Assembly: GCF_009857605.1 (NCBI RefSeq)
Contig: NZ_WWCT01000007.1
Location: 176,201-240,200 of the forward strand
From: Duganella levis
GTDB taxonomy: Bacteria > Pseudomonadota > Gammaproteobacteria > Burkholderiales > Burkholderiaceae_D
DNA: 64,000 nt
Direction of reading: 5' to 3'
This document shows positions 17,620 through 27,395 of the stretch, piece after piece. The notes beneath the pieces were generated by a model. That model was not told the DNA's origin. It saw nothing but the letters and a program-made list of their open reading frames with translations, and did not search any database. Made by a program: the position numbers and the translations under genes. Each line of letters begins with the position of its first letter. The stretch's first letter is position 1.

Positions 17620-19962
17620 ATGACCAACACTAATAAAACGATATCTACTCACATTCCAGGCTTCCCGCGCATCGGCGCCGCCCGTGAATTGAAATTTGCA
17701 CTGGAACGCAACTGGCGCGGCGAGTTGTCCGACGCCGAACTGGAAGACGTGGGCCGCGACCTGCGCGCGCGCCATTGGGCCTTGCAGCGCGACGCCGGGC
17801 TGGATTTCGTGACGGTCGGCGATTTCGCGTTTTACGACCAGGTGGCCAACCACATCCAGCTGCTCGGCTGCGAACCGGCGCGCTACGGCTTCCAGCCCGA
17901 CCAGCCGCAACTGAGCCGCTACTTCACCATGGCGCGCGGCCGCAGCGGCTCAGCTGATCACGACGCCGGCTGCGGTTGCGGCGCGCACGACACCGACGCC
18001 CTCCCCGCCGCCGCCGCGCTGGAAATGACCAAGTGGTTCGACACCAACTACCACTACCTGGTCCCTGAATTCACGCCGGAAACCGCCTTCACGCTGGCCT
18101 GTGAACGCCTGTTCGATGAAGTCGCCGAAGCGCAGGCACTGGGCCATGCCGTCAAAGCCGCGCTGATCGGCCCGCTGACCTTCCTGTGGCTGGGCAAAAC
18201 CAAGACCGACGGCTTCGACCGCCTCTCGCTGCTGGACAAACTGCTGCCCATCTACGGTCAGATCCTGGATCGCCTGAAAGCCCAGGGCGTGCAATGGGTC
18301 CAGATCGACGAGCCCATCCTCGGCCTCGACCTGCCCGCGCCATGGCGCAGCGCCTTTGAAAACAGTTACTGGCAACTGAACCAGGTCGGCGTGCCGCTGC
18401 TGCTGGCCACCTACTTTTCGCCACTGGAAGAAAACCTCAGCCTGGCGTGCCGCCTGCCGGTGGCCGGCCTGCACGTGGACGGCGTCCGCGCGCCGCAGGA
18501 ACTGACCAGCATCGCCGACTGGCTGCCGGTGCACAAAGTGCTATCGGTCGGCATCGTCGACGGCCGCAACATCTGGCGCACCGACCTCGACGCCGCGCTG
18601 GCTGTGCTCCAGCCGATCGTCGACAAACGTGCCGGCAAACTGTGGCTATCGTCGTCCTGCTCGCTGCTGCACGTGCCGTTCACGCTGGCCGCCGAAACCG
18701 CGCTGGATGCGGAAACCCGCTCCTGGCTGGCCTTCGCCACCGAAAAACTGGCGGAGCTGAACACACTCAAGCAAGCGCTGCACGCCGACGCCGGTGCAGA
18801 CACCGCACTGGCCACTTCCCGCACGGCCATCGCCAGCCGCCGCGTCAGCCCGCGCGTGCACCAGCAAGCCGTGCGCGACCGCCTGGAACACCTGCCGGCC
18901 GGCGCCGACCAGCGCCGCGCCCACTTTGCCGAGCGTCAGGCCGCACAACGCGCGCGCTTCCAGCTGCCCAACTTCCCTACCACCACCATCGGCTCCTTCC
19001 CGCAAACGCCGGCCATCCGCGCCGCCCGCGCCAGCTTCAAACGCGGCGACCTCAGCCTGACCGACTACGAAGCCGCGATGCGCGCGGAAATCGCCGACGC
19101 CGTGCAGCGCCAGGAAGCGCTCGGCCTCGACGTGCTGGTTCACGGCGAAGCCGAACGCAACGACATGGTCGAATACTTCGGCGAACAGCTGGCCGGCTTC
19201 GCCTTCACCCAGCACGGCTGGGTCCAATCCTACGGTTCGCGCTGCGTCAAGCCGCCCATCATCTACGGCGACGTCAGCCGCCCGCAAGCCATGACCGTCA
19301 GCTGGACCGTGCACGCGCAAAGCCTGACCGGCAAACCGATGAAAGGCATGCTGACCGGTCCCATCACCATCCTGCAATGGTCGTTCGTGCGCGACGACCA
19401 GCCGCGCGCCCGCACCGCGCTGCAGATCGCGCTGACCATCCGCGATGAAGTGGCCGACCTGGAACAGGCCGGCATCGGCATCATCCAGATCGACGAGCCG
19501 GCGGTACGCGAAGGCTTGCCGCTGCGCCGCAGCCGCTGGACCGAGTATCTGGACTGGGCTACGCACGCCTTCCGCGTGTCGGCCAGCGCAGTCGGCAACG
19601 CGACGCAGATCCACACCCATATGTGCTATGCCGAGTTCAACGACATCCTGCCGCAGATCGCCGCCATGGATGCCGACGTCATCACCATCGAGACCAGCCG
19701 CTCGGACATGGAGCTGCTGAACGGCTTCGGCCAGTTCCGCTACCCGAACGAGATTGGCCCTGGCGTGTACGACATCCACTCGCCGCGCGTGCCGGACCAG
19801 CAGGAGATGGTGCGCCTGCTGCACAAGGCCAGCGCGGTGATCCCGCCGGCCAACCTGTGGGTCAACCCCGACTGCGGCCTGAAGACGCGCGGCTGGGCGG
19901 AAACCGAAAGCGCGCTGCGGAATATGGTGGCAGCCGCCCACCAACTACGCGCCGTCTATTAA
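17620..19962 (+). CDS. metE: Cobalamin-independent methionine synthase
   Basis: 780 residues. Transfers the methyl group from methyltetrahydropteroyl-triglutamate to homocysteine. The N-terminal barrel starts [20 protein letters not shown]; the C-terminal catalytic barrel starts [12 protein letters not shown]. Zinc-ligand motifs are [21 protein letters not shown] and [11 protein letters not shown]. It is about 27 residues longer than E. coli MetE (753). Part of the excess is a Cys/His/Asp-rich insert at residues ~109-126 ([14 protein letters not shown]) in the loop before [15 protein letters not shown] 17620 is chosen; the longer frame from 17557 starts with TTG. Divergent from metR and likely activated by it. 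A GTAC-centred palindrome follows the stop. Confidence 0.95.
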   Translation: MTNTNKTISTHIPGFPRIGAARELKFALERNWRGELSDAELEDVGRDLRARHWALQRDAGLDFVTVGDFAFYDQVANHIQLLGCEPARYGFQPDQPQLSRYFTMARGRSGSADHDAGCGCGAHDTDALPAAAALEMTKWFDTNYHYLVPEFTPETAFTLACERLFDEVAEAQALGHAVKAALIGPLTFLWLGKTKTDGFDRLSLLDKLLPIYGQILDRLKAQGVQWVQIDEPILGLDLPAPWRSAFENSYWQLNQVGVPLLLATYFSPLEENLSLACRLPVAGLHVDGVRAPQELTSIADWLPVHKVLSVGIVDGRNIWRTDLDAALAVLQPIVDKRAGKLWLSSSCSLLHVPFTLAAETALDAETRSWLAFATEKLAELNTLKQALHADAGADTALATSRTAIASRRVSPRVHQQAVRDRLEHLPAGADQRRAHFAERQAAQRARFQLPNFPTTTIGSFPQTPAIRAARASFKRGDLSLTDYEAAMRAEIADAVQRQEALGLDVLVHGEAERNDMVEYFGEQLAGFAFTQHGWVQSYGSRCVKPPIIYGDVSRPQAMTVSWTVHAQSLTGKPMKGMLTGPITILQWSFVRDDQPRARTALQIALTIRDEVADLEQAGIGIIQIDEPAVREGLPLRRSRWTEYLDWATHAFRVSASAVGNATQIHTHMCYAEFNDILPQIAAMDADVITIETSRSDMELLNGFGQFRYPNEIGPGVYDIHSPRVPDQQEMVRLLHKASAVIPPANLWVNPDCGLKTRGWAETESALRNMVAAAHQLRAVY

Positions 19963-19975
19963 AACCCGGTACAGC

Positions 19976-20005
19976 GGGGTCTGACCCCGTACGGGGTCAG
20001 ACCCC
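19976..20005. repeat. GTAC-centred palindromic repeat, copy 2
   Basis: Perfect palindrome: arms GGGGTCTGACCCC and GGGGTCAGACCCC joined through GTAC. Located 13 bases after the metE stop and 118 bases before minC. Trailed by CCGCTGTGCGGGG. See copies at 14345 and 25986. Confidence 0.92.
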
Positions 20006-20122
20006 AGCGCAGGCCGCTGTGCGGGGCGAAATCCCGCACCAGGACTCCACTTTCCTCATTTTCCACAGTAGAATGCTGGTGCCTGCGCATGCGCGCGGGG
20101 ATAACCCCTGATACTGTCGCCC

Positions 20123-20902
20123 ATGTCCAAGAGCCTGTTTCAAAAGCCCATCGAAATCAAGATTTCCACCGTCGTCGCCGTCTCCGCCATCCTGGCCACG
20201 GCTGACCGCATCGCGCTCGACGCCGCGCTGGCCGAAATGACCGGCGGCACCGCCGACTTTTTCGAAGACGACCTGACCGTGATCGACATCGCCGCCTTGC
20301 CGGCCGGCTGTGAGCCGATCGACTGGGCCGGCCTGATCACCCTGCTGAAAAAATACCGCCTGAACCCGGTCGCCGTGCGCAACGCGCCGCCGGAAATGGC
20401 GGCCGAAATCGCCGCCCATGGCCTCAGCCTGGAAACCGCCGGCGCCAAACCGCGTGAAGAAGCTGCACCCGCCGAGCCGGCCCCGGCCCAAGCATCAGCC
20501 CCGGTAGCCGTCGCTGCCGCCCAGGCCCAGCCGCCGGCGCCAGCCAGCAACGGCACCGACGTCATGATCATCGACACCCCGGTGCGCGCCGGCCAGCGCA
20601 TTTACGCGCGCGGCTGCGACCTGGTGGTCACCGCCGTGGTCAACAACGGCGCCGAAATCATCGCCGACGGCAGCATCCACGTGTACAACACCCTCAACGG
20701 CCGCGCGCTGGCCGGCGCCTCGGGCAATGCCCAGGCCCGCATTTTTGCATTGAACATGTCGCCGGAGCTGGTCTCCATCGCCGGCGTCTACAGCACGTTT
20801 GAAGACGGTTTCCCCCAGGAATATGCACGCTCGCCGACGCAAATTCGCCTGGTAGGTGACAGAATCGATATATCATCTGTCAATACGGCTAACCGCGCTT
20901 GA
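20123..20902 (+). CDS. minC: Septum-site determining protein MinC
   Basis: 259 residues. Inhibitor of FtsZ polymerisation that, carried by MinD, keeps the Z-ring at midcell. The N-terminal domain (residues 1-110) has [21 protein letters not shown]. An Ala/Pro-rich linker follows (residues ~115-148). The C-terminal beta-helical domain contains [44 protein letters not shown] and [19 protein letters not shown]. It is the first gene of a minCDE operon, 27 bases before minD. The linker is longer and more Ala/Pro-rich than in E. coli. Confidence 0.95.
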   Translation: MSKSLFQKPIEIKISTVVAVSAILATADRIALDAALAEMTGGTADFFEDDLTVIDIAALPAGCEPIDWAGLITLLKKYRLNPVAVRNAPPEMAAEIAAHGLSLETAGAKPREEAAPAEPAPAQASAPVAVAAAQAQPPAPASNGTDVMIIDTPVRAGQRIYARGCDLVVTAVVNNGAEIIADGSIHVYNTLNGRALAGASGNAQARIFALNMSPELVSIAGVYSTFEDGFPQEYARSPTQIRLVGDRIDISSVNTANRA

Positions 20903-20929
20903 CGCACCCCTCTCTGAAAAGGATTATTC

Positions 20930-21745
20930 GTGGCAAGAATTATTGTTGTAACGTCCGGCAAGGGCGGTGTCGGTAAAACCACCTCCAGCGCCAGTTTCTC
21001 CACCGGCCTGGCCATGCGCGGCCACAAGACCGCAGTCATCGACTTCGACGTCGGCCTGCGCAATCTCGACCTGATCATGGGCTGCGAACGCCGCGTGGTG
21101 TACGACCTGATCAACGTGATCAATAAAGAGGCAACGCTGACCCAGGCTCTGATCAAGGACAAACACTGCGACAACCTGTTTATCCTGCCGGCGTCGCAGA
21201 CGCGCGACAAGGATGCGCTGTCAGAAGACGGCGTGGAAGTCGTGCTGCACGAACTGATCAACATGGGCTTCGAATTCATCATCTGCGATTCGCCGGCCGG
21301 TATCGAGCATGGCGCGCTGATGGCGCTGACCTTCGCCGACGAAGCCATCATCGTCACCAATCCGGAAGTATCGTCGGTGCGTGACTCGGACCGCATCCTC
21401 GGCATCATCCAGGCCAAGTCGCGCCGCGCCCAGACCGGCGGCGAGCCGGTCAAGGAACACCTGCTGATCACCCGCTACTCGCCGAAACGCGTGGAAGCGG
21501 ACGAGATGCTGTCGTACCAGGACGTGCAAGAAATTTTGCGTATTCCACTGATCGGCATCATTCCGGAATCGGAACAGGTGCTGCATGCTTCGAACCAGGG
21601 TAACCCGGCGATTCACTTCAAGGGCACCGACGTTGCGGAAGCCTACGAAGATGTGGTGGCGCGCTTCCTCGGCCAGGAACTGCCGTTGCGCTTTACCACC
21701 TATGAAAAGCCGGGCCTGCTGCAGCGTATCTTCGGGAGCAAGTAA
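20930..21745 (+). CDS. minD: Septum-site determining ATPase MinD
   Basis: 271 residues. Membrane-bound ParA-type ATPase that recruits MinC and oscillates with MinE. Deviant Walker A motif KGGVGKTT (residues 11-18, with signature Lys), [14 protein letters not shown], and the C-terminal amphipathic membrane-targeting helix ([11 protein letters not shown]). GTG start at 20930 preceded by AAAAGGA. Two bases separate its stop from the minE ATG. Confidence 0.97.
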   Translation: MARIIVVTSGKGGVGKTTSSASFSTGLAMRGHKTAVIDFDVGLRNLDLIMGCERRVVYDLINVINKEATLTQALIKDKHCDNLFILPASQTRDKDALSEDGVEVVLHELINMGFEFIICDSPAGIEHGALMALTFADEAIIVTNPEVSSVRDSDRILGIIQAKSRRAQTGGEPVKEHLLITRYSPKRVEADEMLSYQDVQEILRIPLIGIIPESEQVLHASNQGNPAIHFKGTDVAEAYEDVVARFLGQELPLRFTTYEKPGLLQRIFGSK

Positions 21746-21747
21746 TC

Positions 21748-21999
21748 ATGGCACTGCTTTCCTTCCTGTTTCCGCCTAAACCAAAAACCGCGACTGCGGC
21801 CAAGGAACGGTTGCAGATCATCATCGCGCGTGAGCGCAGCGGCCGCGCCGGTCCGGACTTCCTGCCGGCGCTGCACAAGGAACTGATCGAGGTGATCTCC
21901 AAGTACACCAAGGTCAACGCCGACGACATCAAGATTTCGCTGGACCGCCAGGGCAACCTGGAAGTCCTCGATGTGAACGTGGTGCTGCCGGACGCGTAA
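21748..21999 (+). CDS. minE: Cell-division topological specificity factor MinE
   Basis: 83 residues. Stimulates MinD ATPase and confines the Min inhibitor to the poles. N-terminal anti-MinCD region ([19 protein letters not shown]), then the topological domain ([43 protein letters not shown]). Last gene of minCDE; convergent with the following gene, whose stop abuts it at 22000. Confidence 0.96.
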   Translation: MALLSFLFPPKPKTATAAKERLQIIIARERSGRAGPDFLPALHKELIEVISKYTKVNADDIKISLDRQGNLEVLDVNVVLPDA

Positions 22000-22512
22000 T
22001 TACGCCGGCCGGTGCACGCCGGCCGACAGCAACTCCTGCGCCACCTTAGCGCAGGCCTCCACGTGCTGGTAGCCGATCTGGCGGAAGGCGAAAAAGCCGA
22101 TGCCGGCCGACGCCAGCTGTCCCGCCAGCGGCACCAGCTTGCTGGCCTGGCGCGCCACCGCCTTGAAACCGGTGCGGCGCAACACCTGCAGGACCACTTC
22201 CCGCGTCACCAGTTTTCCCACCAGCATGCCGCCGACGCCAATCGCCGCCTCGTAGGCAATCAGCCGGAACTTCGGCTGCATGCGCTCGATCTGTTGTTCG
22301 GACAGGCCGAACTCCTGGTTGATGTCGTCAATCAGCAGCGCGAACAGGCGCAAGTCCGACACCACGTCGAGCCCGGGAATCGGCACCGCCGACACGCCGG
22401 CCGACAGCATCGCCCGCCGCCGCACCAGCTGGCGGCAGCGTTCGCGCACCGCCGCGATGTCGCGTTCCGAGACCGGTACCAGTGCCCAATTTGTGTCTTT
22501 TTTGCCGCTCAT
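22000..22512 (-). CDS. DUF697-like membrane-associated protein
   Basis: 170 residues. The segment AMLSAGVSAVPIPGLDVVSDLRLFALLIDDINQEFGLS resembles the DUF697 region found after some GTPase domains and in YcjF-like proteins. Hydrophobic stretches follow (YEAAIGVGGMLVGKLV, LVPLAGQLASAGIGFFAFRQIGY). No GTPase domain is attached, so the role is unknown; association with the inner membrane is likely. ATG 22512 lies right after an excellent AGGAGGTG ribosome site; the GTG at 22515 is rejected. It shares no promoter with minCDE, being on the opposite strand. Confidence 0.75.
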   Translation of the reverse strand: MSGKKDTNWALVPVSERDIAAVRERCRQLVRRRAMLSAGVSAVPIPGLDVVSDLRLFALLIDDINQEFGLSEQQIERMQPKFRLIAYEAAIGVGGMLVGKLVTREVVLQVLRRTGFKAVARQASKLVPLAGQLASAGIGFFAFRQIGYQHVEACAKVAQELLSAGVHRPA

Positions 22513-22748
22513 CACACCTCCTGGCCTTCACTGTAAGTTCTTGCCATTTTTCAACTTCTGCATTGAATTCAGGGTTTTTCCAGTGTACCGTGTAATCAAG
22601 ATGCGGGTCGGCTCAGTGAAAACAAGCGTTGCCAAGAAATTATTGATAGTGTCGAAAGAAAATATTTTTAGCCTTTTTGCTAATCTATTTGTGAATCTCT
22701 GTTATATTTGACGTGACTTCTCCTTAACATTTACCAGCAGGCAACAGT

Positions 22749-23438
22749 ATGAGAATTGCCGTACTCGACAACGATCGCAGTCAAGCCGAACTCATTTGCC
22801 AGGTGCTCACCGCAGCCGGCCACATCTGTCATAGTTTCCAGACCGCCAAAGACGTGCTGGCGCAGTTGCGCAAGGACAGCTATGACATGATGATTCTCGA
22901 CTGGCAAGTGGTCGACCTGGGCGGCGCCGAAGTCCTGCGCCGCGCCAAGGAAAAGCTGCCGGACAACGCGCCGGTGCTGTTCCTGACCACCAGCTCGGGC
23001 GAGGACGACATCGTGGCCGGCCTGGCGGCCGGCGCCGACGATTACATGATCAAACCGCTGCGCCGCAGCGAAATGGTGGCGCGCGTGCAAGCCCTGCTGC
23101 GCCGCGCCTACCCGGCGCAAAACGGCGCCGAACAACTGCAATTCGGTCAGTACGTGTTTGAAACCCGCCCAGGGCGCCTGCTGATGGACGGCATTGTGTT
23201 GGATGTAACCCACAAAGAGTTCTATCTGGCACTGTTATTTTTCCGCAACATCGGCCGTCCTTTGTCGCGCGCCTACATCCACGAAGCGGTGTGGATACGC
23301 GAAACCGCCGTGCCGTCGCGGACCATGGACACCCACGTTTCGCGCGTCCGCAATAAATTGCAACTCAAACCAGAAAACGGCTTCCGCCTGGTCCCGGTCT
23401 ACAGCTACGGTTACCGCCTGGAAAAACTCGGCGCCTGA
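22749..23438 (+). CDS. OmpR-family response regulator, orphan
   Basis: 229 residues. Receiver domain residues 1-120 with Asp51 (MMILDWQVVDLGG), the acidic pocket LDNDR, the switch Thr in FLTTSS and Lys102 in MIKPLRR. Then a winged-helix DNA-binding domain (VLDVTHKEFYLALLFFRNIGRPLSRAYIHEAVW, TMDTHVSRVRNKLQLKPENGFRLVPVYSYGYRLE). No kinase gene is adjacent, so its partner lies elsewhere. ATG 22749 follows a 236-base AT-rich region. TATATT-like hexamers occur near 22703, but no promoter can be placed with confidence. Confidence 0.9.
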   Translation: MRIAVLDNDRSQAELICQVLTAAGHICHSFQTAKDVLAQLRKDSYDMMILDWQVVDLGGAEVLRRAKEKLPDNAPVLFLTTSSGEDDIVAGLAAGADDYMIKPLRRSEMVARVQALLRRAYPAQNGAEQLQFGQYVFETRPGRLLMDGIVLDVTHKEFYLALLFFRNIGRPLSRAYIHEAVWIRETAVPSRTMDTHVSRVRNKLQLKPENGFRLVPVYSYGYRLEKLGA

Positions 23439-23449
23439 TCGATAGCAAG

Positions 23450-23476
23450 GGGACTGCTATAGCATTAGGCAGTCCC
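23450..23476. promoter_or_regulatory. Hairpin between the response regulator and hemA
   Basis: GGGACTGC (23450-23457) pairs with GCAGTCCC (23469-23476), an 8-base-pair stem with an 11-base loop, 12 bases after the response-regulator stop. No T-run follows, so it may be a weak terminator or an mRNA-end structure. A TATAAT hexamer for hemA lies 26 bases further on. Confidence 0.45.
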
Positions 23477-23501
23477 ACGGGCAACATGCTGGCAGTAGGG
23501 G

Positions 23502-23507
23502 TATAAT
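23502..23507 (+). promoter_or_regulatory. Possible -10 element of the hemA promoter
   Basis: Consensus TATAAT 30 bases upstream of the hemA ATG. The matching -35 position (around 23479-23484) reads GGGCAA, so only the -10 half is convincing. Confidence 0.4.
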
Positions 23508-23536
23508 GACCGCATAATTATCAGTCTGGACCCGAA

Positions 23537-24811
23537 ATGCAGCTGCTTGCCGTCGGCCTCAACCACAACACCGCACCGGTCTCGCTCCGCGAGCAGCTGG
23601 CGTTCGCCCCTGAGCAATTGGGGCAGGCGGTGGTGGCGGCGCGGTCGTGGTTCGAGCGCATCGACCATCGTGGCGGCGACGAGGCGGCGATCCTGTCGAC
23701 CTGCAACCGCACCGAGTTGTACGCCGCCAGCACCGTGCCCGACCCGCTCGACGCCGGCGCCCATTTCCTCGCCGATTTCCACAAGCTGAACTACGCCGAA
23801 CTGCGCCCGCACCTGTATATGCTGCCGCAGCACGACGCCGTCCGCCACACCTTCCGCGTCGCCTCCGGGCTCGATTCGATGGTGCTGGGCGAGACCCAGA
23901 TCCTCGGCCAGATCAAGGACGCCATCCGCACCGCCGATGAAGCGGGCGGCCTCGGCACCTATCTGCACCAGCTGTTCCAGCGCTCGTTCTCGGTGGCCAA
24001 GGAAGTGCGCAGCACCACCGAAATCGGCGCGCACAGCGTGTCGATGGCCGCCGCTGCGGTGCGCCTGTCGCAGCGCATCTTTGACAAGATCGCCGAGCAG
24101 AATGTGCTGTTCATCGGCGCCGGCGAAATGATCGAGCTGTGCGCCACCCACTTCGCGGCGCAGAATCCGAAAAGCATCACCATCGCCAACCGCACGCTGG
24201 ACCGCGGCGAGCTGCTGGCGCACCGCTTCGGCGGCCGCGCCATCCGCCTGGCCGATTTGCAGGACAAGCTGCACCAGTACGACATCGTGATTTCCTGCAC
24301 CGCCTCGTCGCTGCCGCTGATCGGCCTCGGCATGGTGGAGCGCGCCATCAAGGCCCGCCGCCACAAGCCGATGTTCATGGTCGACCTGGCCGTGCCGCGC
24401 GATATCGAACCGGAAGTGGCGCGCCTCAACGACGCCTTCCTGTACACCGTCGACGATCTCGGCAAAGTGGTGCAGACCGGCCTGGAAAGCCGCCAGGCCG
24501 CCGTCGCCCAGGCCGAAGCCATCATCGAAACCCGCGTGCAGTCCTTCATGCATTGGGTCGACGACCGCGCCGTGGTGCCGGTGATCCAGAGCCTGCAGGA
24601 AAACGGCGAAGCGCTGCGCCTGCTGGAACTGGAACGCGCCCGCAAGATGCTGGCCAAGGGCGAAGACATCGACACCGTGCTGGAAGCCCTGTCGCGCGGC
24701 CTGACCGCCAAGTTCATGCACGGCCCACAGCAAGCGCTGCGCCATGCCCAGGGCGATGAACGCGCCCAGCTGGCAGAGCTGCTGCCACAGATGTTCCGCG
24801 GCCGCCGTTAG
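23537..24811 (+). CDS. hemA: Glutamyl-tRNA reductase
   Basis: 424 residues. NADPH-dependent reduction of glutamyl-tRNA to glutamate-1-semialdehyde, the first committed step of tetrapyrrole synthesis. Catalytic cysteine in [12 protein letters not shown]; the N-terminal [42 protein letters not shown]-binding [17 protein letters not shown]; and the dimerisation helix at the C-terminus. It is followed after 80 bases by prfA on the same strand, a common gammaproteobacterial and betaproteobacterial arrangement (hemA-prfA-prmC). Confidence 0.97.
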   Translation: MQLLAVGLNHNTAPVSLREQLAFAPEQLGQAVVAARSWFERIDHRGGDEAAILSTCNRTELYAASTVPDPLDAGAHFLADFHKLNYAELRPHLYMLPQHDAVRHTFRVASGLDSMVLGETQILGQIKDAIRTADEAGGLGTYLHQLFQRSFSVAKEVRSTTEIGAHSVSMAAAAVRLSQRIFDKIAEQNVLFIGAGEMIELCATHFAAQNPKSITIANRTLDRGELLAHRFGGRAIRLADLQDKLHQYDIVISCTASSLPLIGLGMVERAIKARRHKPMFMVDLAVPRDIEPEVARLNDAFLYTVDDLGKVVQTGLESRQAAVAQAEAIIETRVQSFMHWVDDRAVVPVIQSLQENGEALRLLELERARKMLAKGEDIDTVLEALSRGLTAKFMHGPQQALRHAQGDERAQLAELLPQMFRGRR

Positions 24812-24891
24812 CGGCTCCCGCTTGCGGCCCGCGTCCCCGCTCTCCCCTCGCCGCGCCATGCGGCGCCTGCTTCACTCTCACAGAATACGCT

Positions 24892-25971
24892 ATGAAACCA
24901 TCCATGCTGGCCAAGCTTGACCAACTGGCGAACCGCCTGGTCGAACTCGATGAATTGCTGATGTCCCAAGGTGCTACCGATAACATGGATAGCTACCGCA
25001 AGATGACCCGCGAGCACGCCGAAATCGGCCCGCTGGTGGCGGTCTACAAGTCCTATCAGGAAGCGCTGGGCGACATCGCCGCCGCCGAAGAAATGCTGGC
25101 CGATCCGGACATGAAGGACTTCGCGCAGGAAGAAATCGAGTCCGCCAAGACCCGCACCGCCGAACTCGACGTCGAGCTGCAAAAAATGCTGCTGCCGAAG
25201 GACGCCAACGACGAACGCAACATCTTCCTGGAAATCCGCGCCGGCACCGGCGGCGACGAATCGGCGCTGTTCGCCGGCGACCTGCTGCGCATGTACACCC
25301 GCTTCGCCGAGCGCCAGCGCTGGCAGGTAGAGATGGTGTCGGAATCGGCCTCGGACCTGGGCGGCTACCGCGAGGTGATCGTGCGCCTGGTCGGCAACGG
25401 CGTGTACTCAAAGCTGAAATTCGAATCCGGCGGCCACCGCGTGCAGCGCGTGCCGGCCACCGAAACCCAGGGCCGCATCCACACCTCGGCCTGCACCGTG
25501 GCGGTGATGCCGGAAGCCGACGAGGTGGAAGACGTCAACATCAATCCGTCCGAACTGCGGATCGACACCTACCGCGCCTCGGGCGCCGGCGGCCAGCACA
25601 TCAACAAGACCGATTCCGCCGTGCGCATCACCCACTTGCCGACCGGGATTGTGGTGGAGTGCCAGGACGACCGTTCGCAGCACAAGAACAAGGCGCAGGC
25701 GATGAAGGTGCTGGCCACCCGCATCAAGGACGTGCAGCTGCGCGAGGCGCAGGCCAAGGAAGCCGCCACCCGCAAGAGCCTGATCGGCTCCGGCGATCGC
25801 AGCGAGCGCATCCGCACTTACAACTACCCGCAAGGCCGCATGACCGACCACCGCATCAACCTGACGCTGTACAAGCTGGACTTCATCATGGACGGCGACC
25901 TGACCGAGATGACCAACGCGCTGATCGCCGAGCACCAGGCCGAACTGCTGGCGGCGCTGGGCGATAATTAA
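24892..25971 (+). CDS. prfA: Peptide chain release factor 1
   Basis: 359 residues. Terminates translation at UAA and UAG. The stop-codon reading motif PAT is in [15 protein letters not shown]. The peptidyl-hydrolysis motif GGQ is in [17 protein letters not shown], whose glutamine is the substrate of PrmC methylation, encoded two genes downstream. Stands between hemA and dsbB. A GTAC-centred palindrome follows 14 bases after its stop and probably separates it from dsbB-prmC. Confidence 0.97.
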   Translation: MKPSMLAKLDQLANRLVELDELLMSQGATDNMDSYRKMTREHAEIGPLVAVYKSYQEALGDIAAAEEMLADPDMKDFAQEEIESAKTRTAELDVELQKMLLPKDANDERNIFLEIRAGTGGDESALFAGDLLRMYTRFAERQRWQVEMVSESASDLGGYREVIVRLVGNGVYSKLKFESGGHRVQRVPATETQGRIHTSACTVAVMPEADEVEDVNINPSELRIDTYRASGAGGQHINKTDSAVRITHLPTGIVVECQDDRSQHKNKAQAMKVLATRIKDVQLREAQAKEAATRKSLIGSGDRSERIRTYNYPQGRMTDHRINLTLYKLDFIMDGDLTEMTNALIAEHQAELLAALGDN

Positions 25972-25985
25972 CCCCTAGGCAAAAA

Positions 25986-26016
25986 GGGGTCTGACCCCGT
26001 ACGGGGGTCAGACCCC
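25986..26016. repeat. GTAC-centred palindromic repeat, copy 3
   Basis: Arms GGGGTCTGACCCC and GGGGGTCAGACCCC around GTAC; one extra G in the right arm. Located 14 bases after prfA and 96 bases before dsbB. Trailed by a GC-rich GGGCTGCGGGG stretch as in the other copies at 14345 and 19976. Confidence 0.9.
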
Positions 26017-26112
26017 GGCATGCGGGCTGCGGGGTGGAATTAAGAGCCGTCTAAGGCCTAACAAGCAACATTGTGCGAAAATTGCGCGCATTACCCCTGA
26101 CCGGACCACCTC

Positions 26113-26583
26113 ATGATACATACCCGCTCCCTGCTGCTGTCCATCGCCCTCGCCGCCTTCGGCCTGATCGGCGTCGCCCTGTACCTGCAGCACGGGCTGG
26201 ACATGCTGCCTTGCCCGCTGTGCGTGATCCAGCGCTACCTGTTCCTCGCCATCGGCGTGTTTGCGCTGATCGGTGCTTACACCAGCAAGCCGAAGGCGCT
26301 GGCCGGCGTCAGCCTGCTGGCCGCGCTGGGCGGTCTCTATACCGCCGGCAAGCACTTGTGGATCCTGGCCCATCCCGGCCTGTCGTGCGGCATCGATCCG
26401 GTCGAGACCTTCCTCAACAAAATCCCTACCGCCACCTACCTGCCGTTCCTGTTCAAGGCCGACGGCCTGTGCGAAGACGCGCTGGCGCCATGGTTCGGCC
26501 TGTCGATTCCACAGTGGTCGTTCCTGTGGTTTGCGCTGTTCACGCTGGCGCTGGCCTGGGTCTTGATCCGCCGCGCAAAATGA
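26113..26583 (+). CDS. dsbB: Disulfide bond formation protein B
   Basis: 156 residues. Inner-membrane enzyme that reoxidises DsbA and passes electrons to quinone. Four membrane segments. First periplasmic loop has the CxxC motif in LPCPLCVIQRY; second periplasmic loop has the cysteine pair in GLSCGIDPVETFLNK and ADGLCEDALAPW. The Gln/Arg after the CxxC motif (VIQRY) matches the family. Its TGA overlaps the prmC ATG (ATGA), so the two are translationally coupled. The insertion of dsbB between prfA and prmC differs from the usual order. Confidence 0.95.
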   Translation: MIHTRSLLLSIALAAFGLIGVALYLQHGLDMLPCPLCVIQRYLFLAIGVFALIGAYTSKPKALAGVSLLAALGGLYTAGKHLWILAHPGLSCGIDPVETFLNKIPTATYLPFLFKADGLCEDALAPWFGLSIPQWSFLWFALFTLALAWVLIRRAK

Positions 26584-27395
26584 CCAGCACCATCGGCTCC
26601 CTGCAACGCCAGTCCGCGCTCGATCCACTGGATAACCGCGTGCTGTTGTGCCACGCGCTGGGCGTCAACCGCATCGCGCTGATTACCCAGTCGGAACGTG
26701 AACTCACCGAAGAAGAAGCGCAGCGCTTCGCCGCCCTGGTGCAGCGCCGCCTGGACGGCGAACCGATCGCCTACATCGTCGGCCAGCGCGAATTTTTCGG
26801 CCTGCCGTTCGACGTCAGCAACGCCGTGCTGATTCCCCGTCCCGACACCGAACTGCTGGTCGAACTGACGCTGGACCGCACGCCGCGCAACGGCCGCGTG
26901 CTGGACATGGGCACCGGCAGCGGCGCCATCGCCGTCTCGGTGGCCCACACGCGGCGCGATGCCGACGTCACCGCGCTGGATGTCAGCGCCGACGCGCTGG
27001 CCGTGGCGCAGCGCAACGCCGCCAACAACAACGCCCGCGTCACCTTCCTGCAAAGCGACTGGTACAGGGAACTGCAAGGCGCCGCACCGTTCGACGTCAT
27101 CGCCTCCAACCCGCCCTACATCGCCAGCGGCGACCATCACCTGTCCGAAGGCGATCTGCGCTTCGAACCGGTCGGCGCGCTGACCGATCACGCCGACGGC
27201 CTGTCGGCGCTGCGCACCATCATCGCCGGCGCGTCGCCGCACCTGAAACCGCAAGGCTGGCTGCTGATGGAACACGGCTATGATCAGGCGCAAGCGGTGC
27301 GCGCGCTGCTCGCGGCGGCCGGCTACAGCGAGGTGCAAAGCTGGCAGGACCTGGCCGGCATCGAACGCGTCAGCGGCGGCAAGCTGCCAGGCTAA
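26580..27395 (+). CDS. prmC: Release factor glutamine methyltransferase
   Basis: 271 residues. Methylates the GGQ glutamine of RF1/RF2 using S-adenosylmethionine. The N-terminal helical domain (MTSTIGSLQRQSALDPLDNRVLLCHALG, GEPIAYIVGQREFFGLPFDVSNAVLIPRPDTELLVE) is followed by the Rossmann methyltransferase domain with VLDMGTGSGAIAVSVA and the active-site NPPY motif in VIASNPPYIASGD. ATG 26580 overlaps the dsbB stop by 4 bases. It ends exactly where the convergent kinase-like gene ends. A longer open frame upstream reads through dsbB in another frame and is not real. Confidence 0.95.
   Translation: MTSTIGSLQRQSALDPLDNRVLLCHALGVNRIALITQSERELTEEEAQRFAALVQRRLDGEPIAYIVGQREFFGLPFDVSNAVLIPRPDTELLVELTLDRTPRNGRVLDMGTGSGAIAVSVAHTRRDADVTALDVSADALAVAQRNAANNNARVTFLQSDWYRELQGAAPFDVIASNPPYIASGDHHLSEGDLRFEPVGALTDHADGLSALRTIIAGASPHLKPQGWLLMEHGYDQAQAVRALLAAAGYSEVQSWQDLAGIERVSGGKLPG

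Noticed and set aside
26073..26579. Upstream extension of prmC through dsbB
   Set aside because: Different frame from dsbB; the extension has no prmC homology and the ATG overlapping the dsbB stop is the expected start.
23537..27395. Claim of a tRNA gene or rRNA operon near hemA-prfA-prmC
   Set aside because: No cloverleaf-forming segment or rRNA sequence is visible anywhere in the window.
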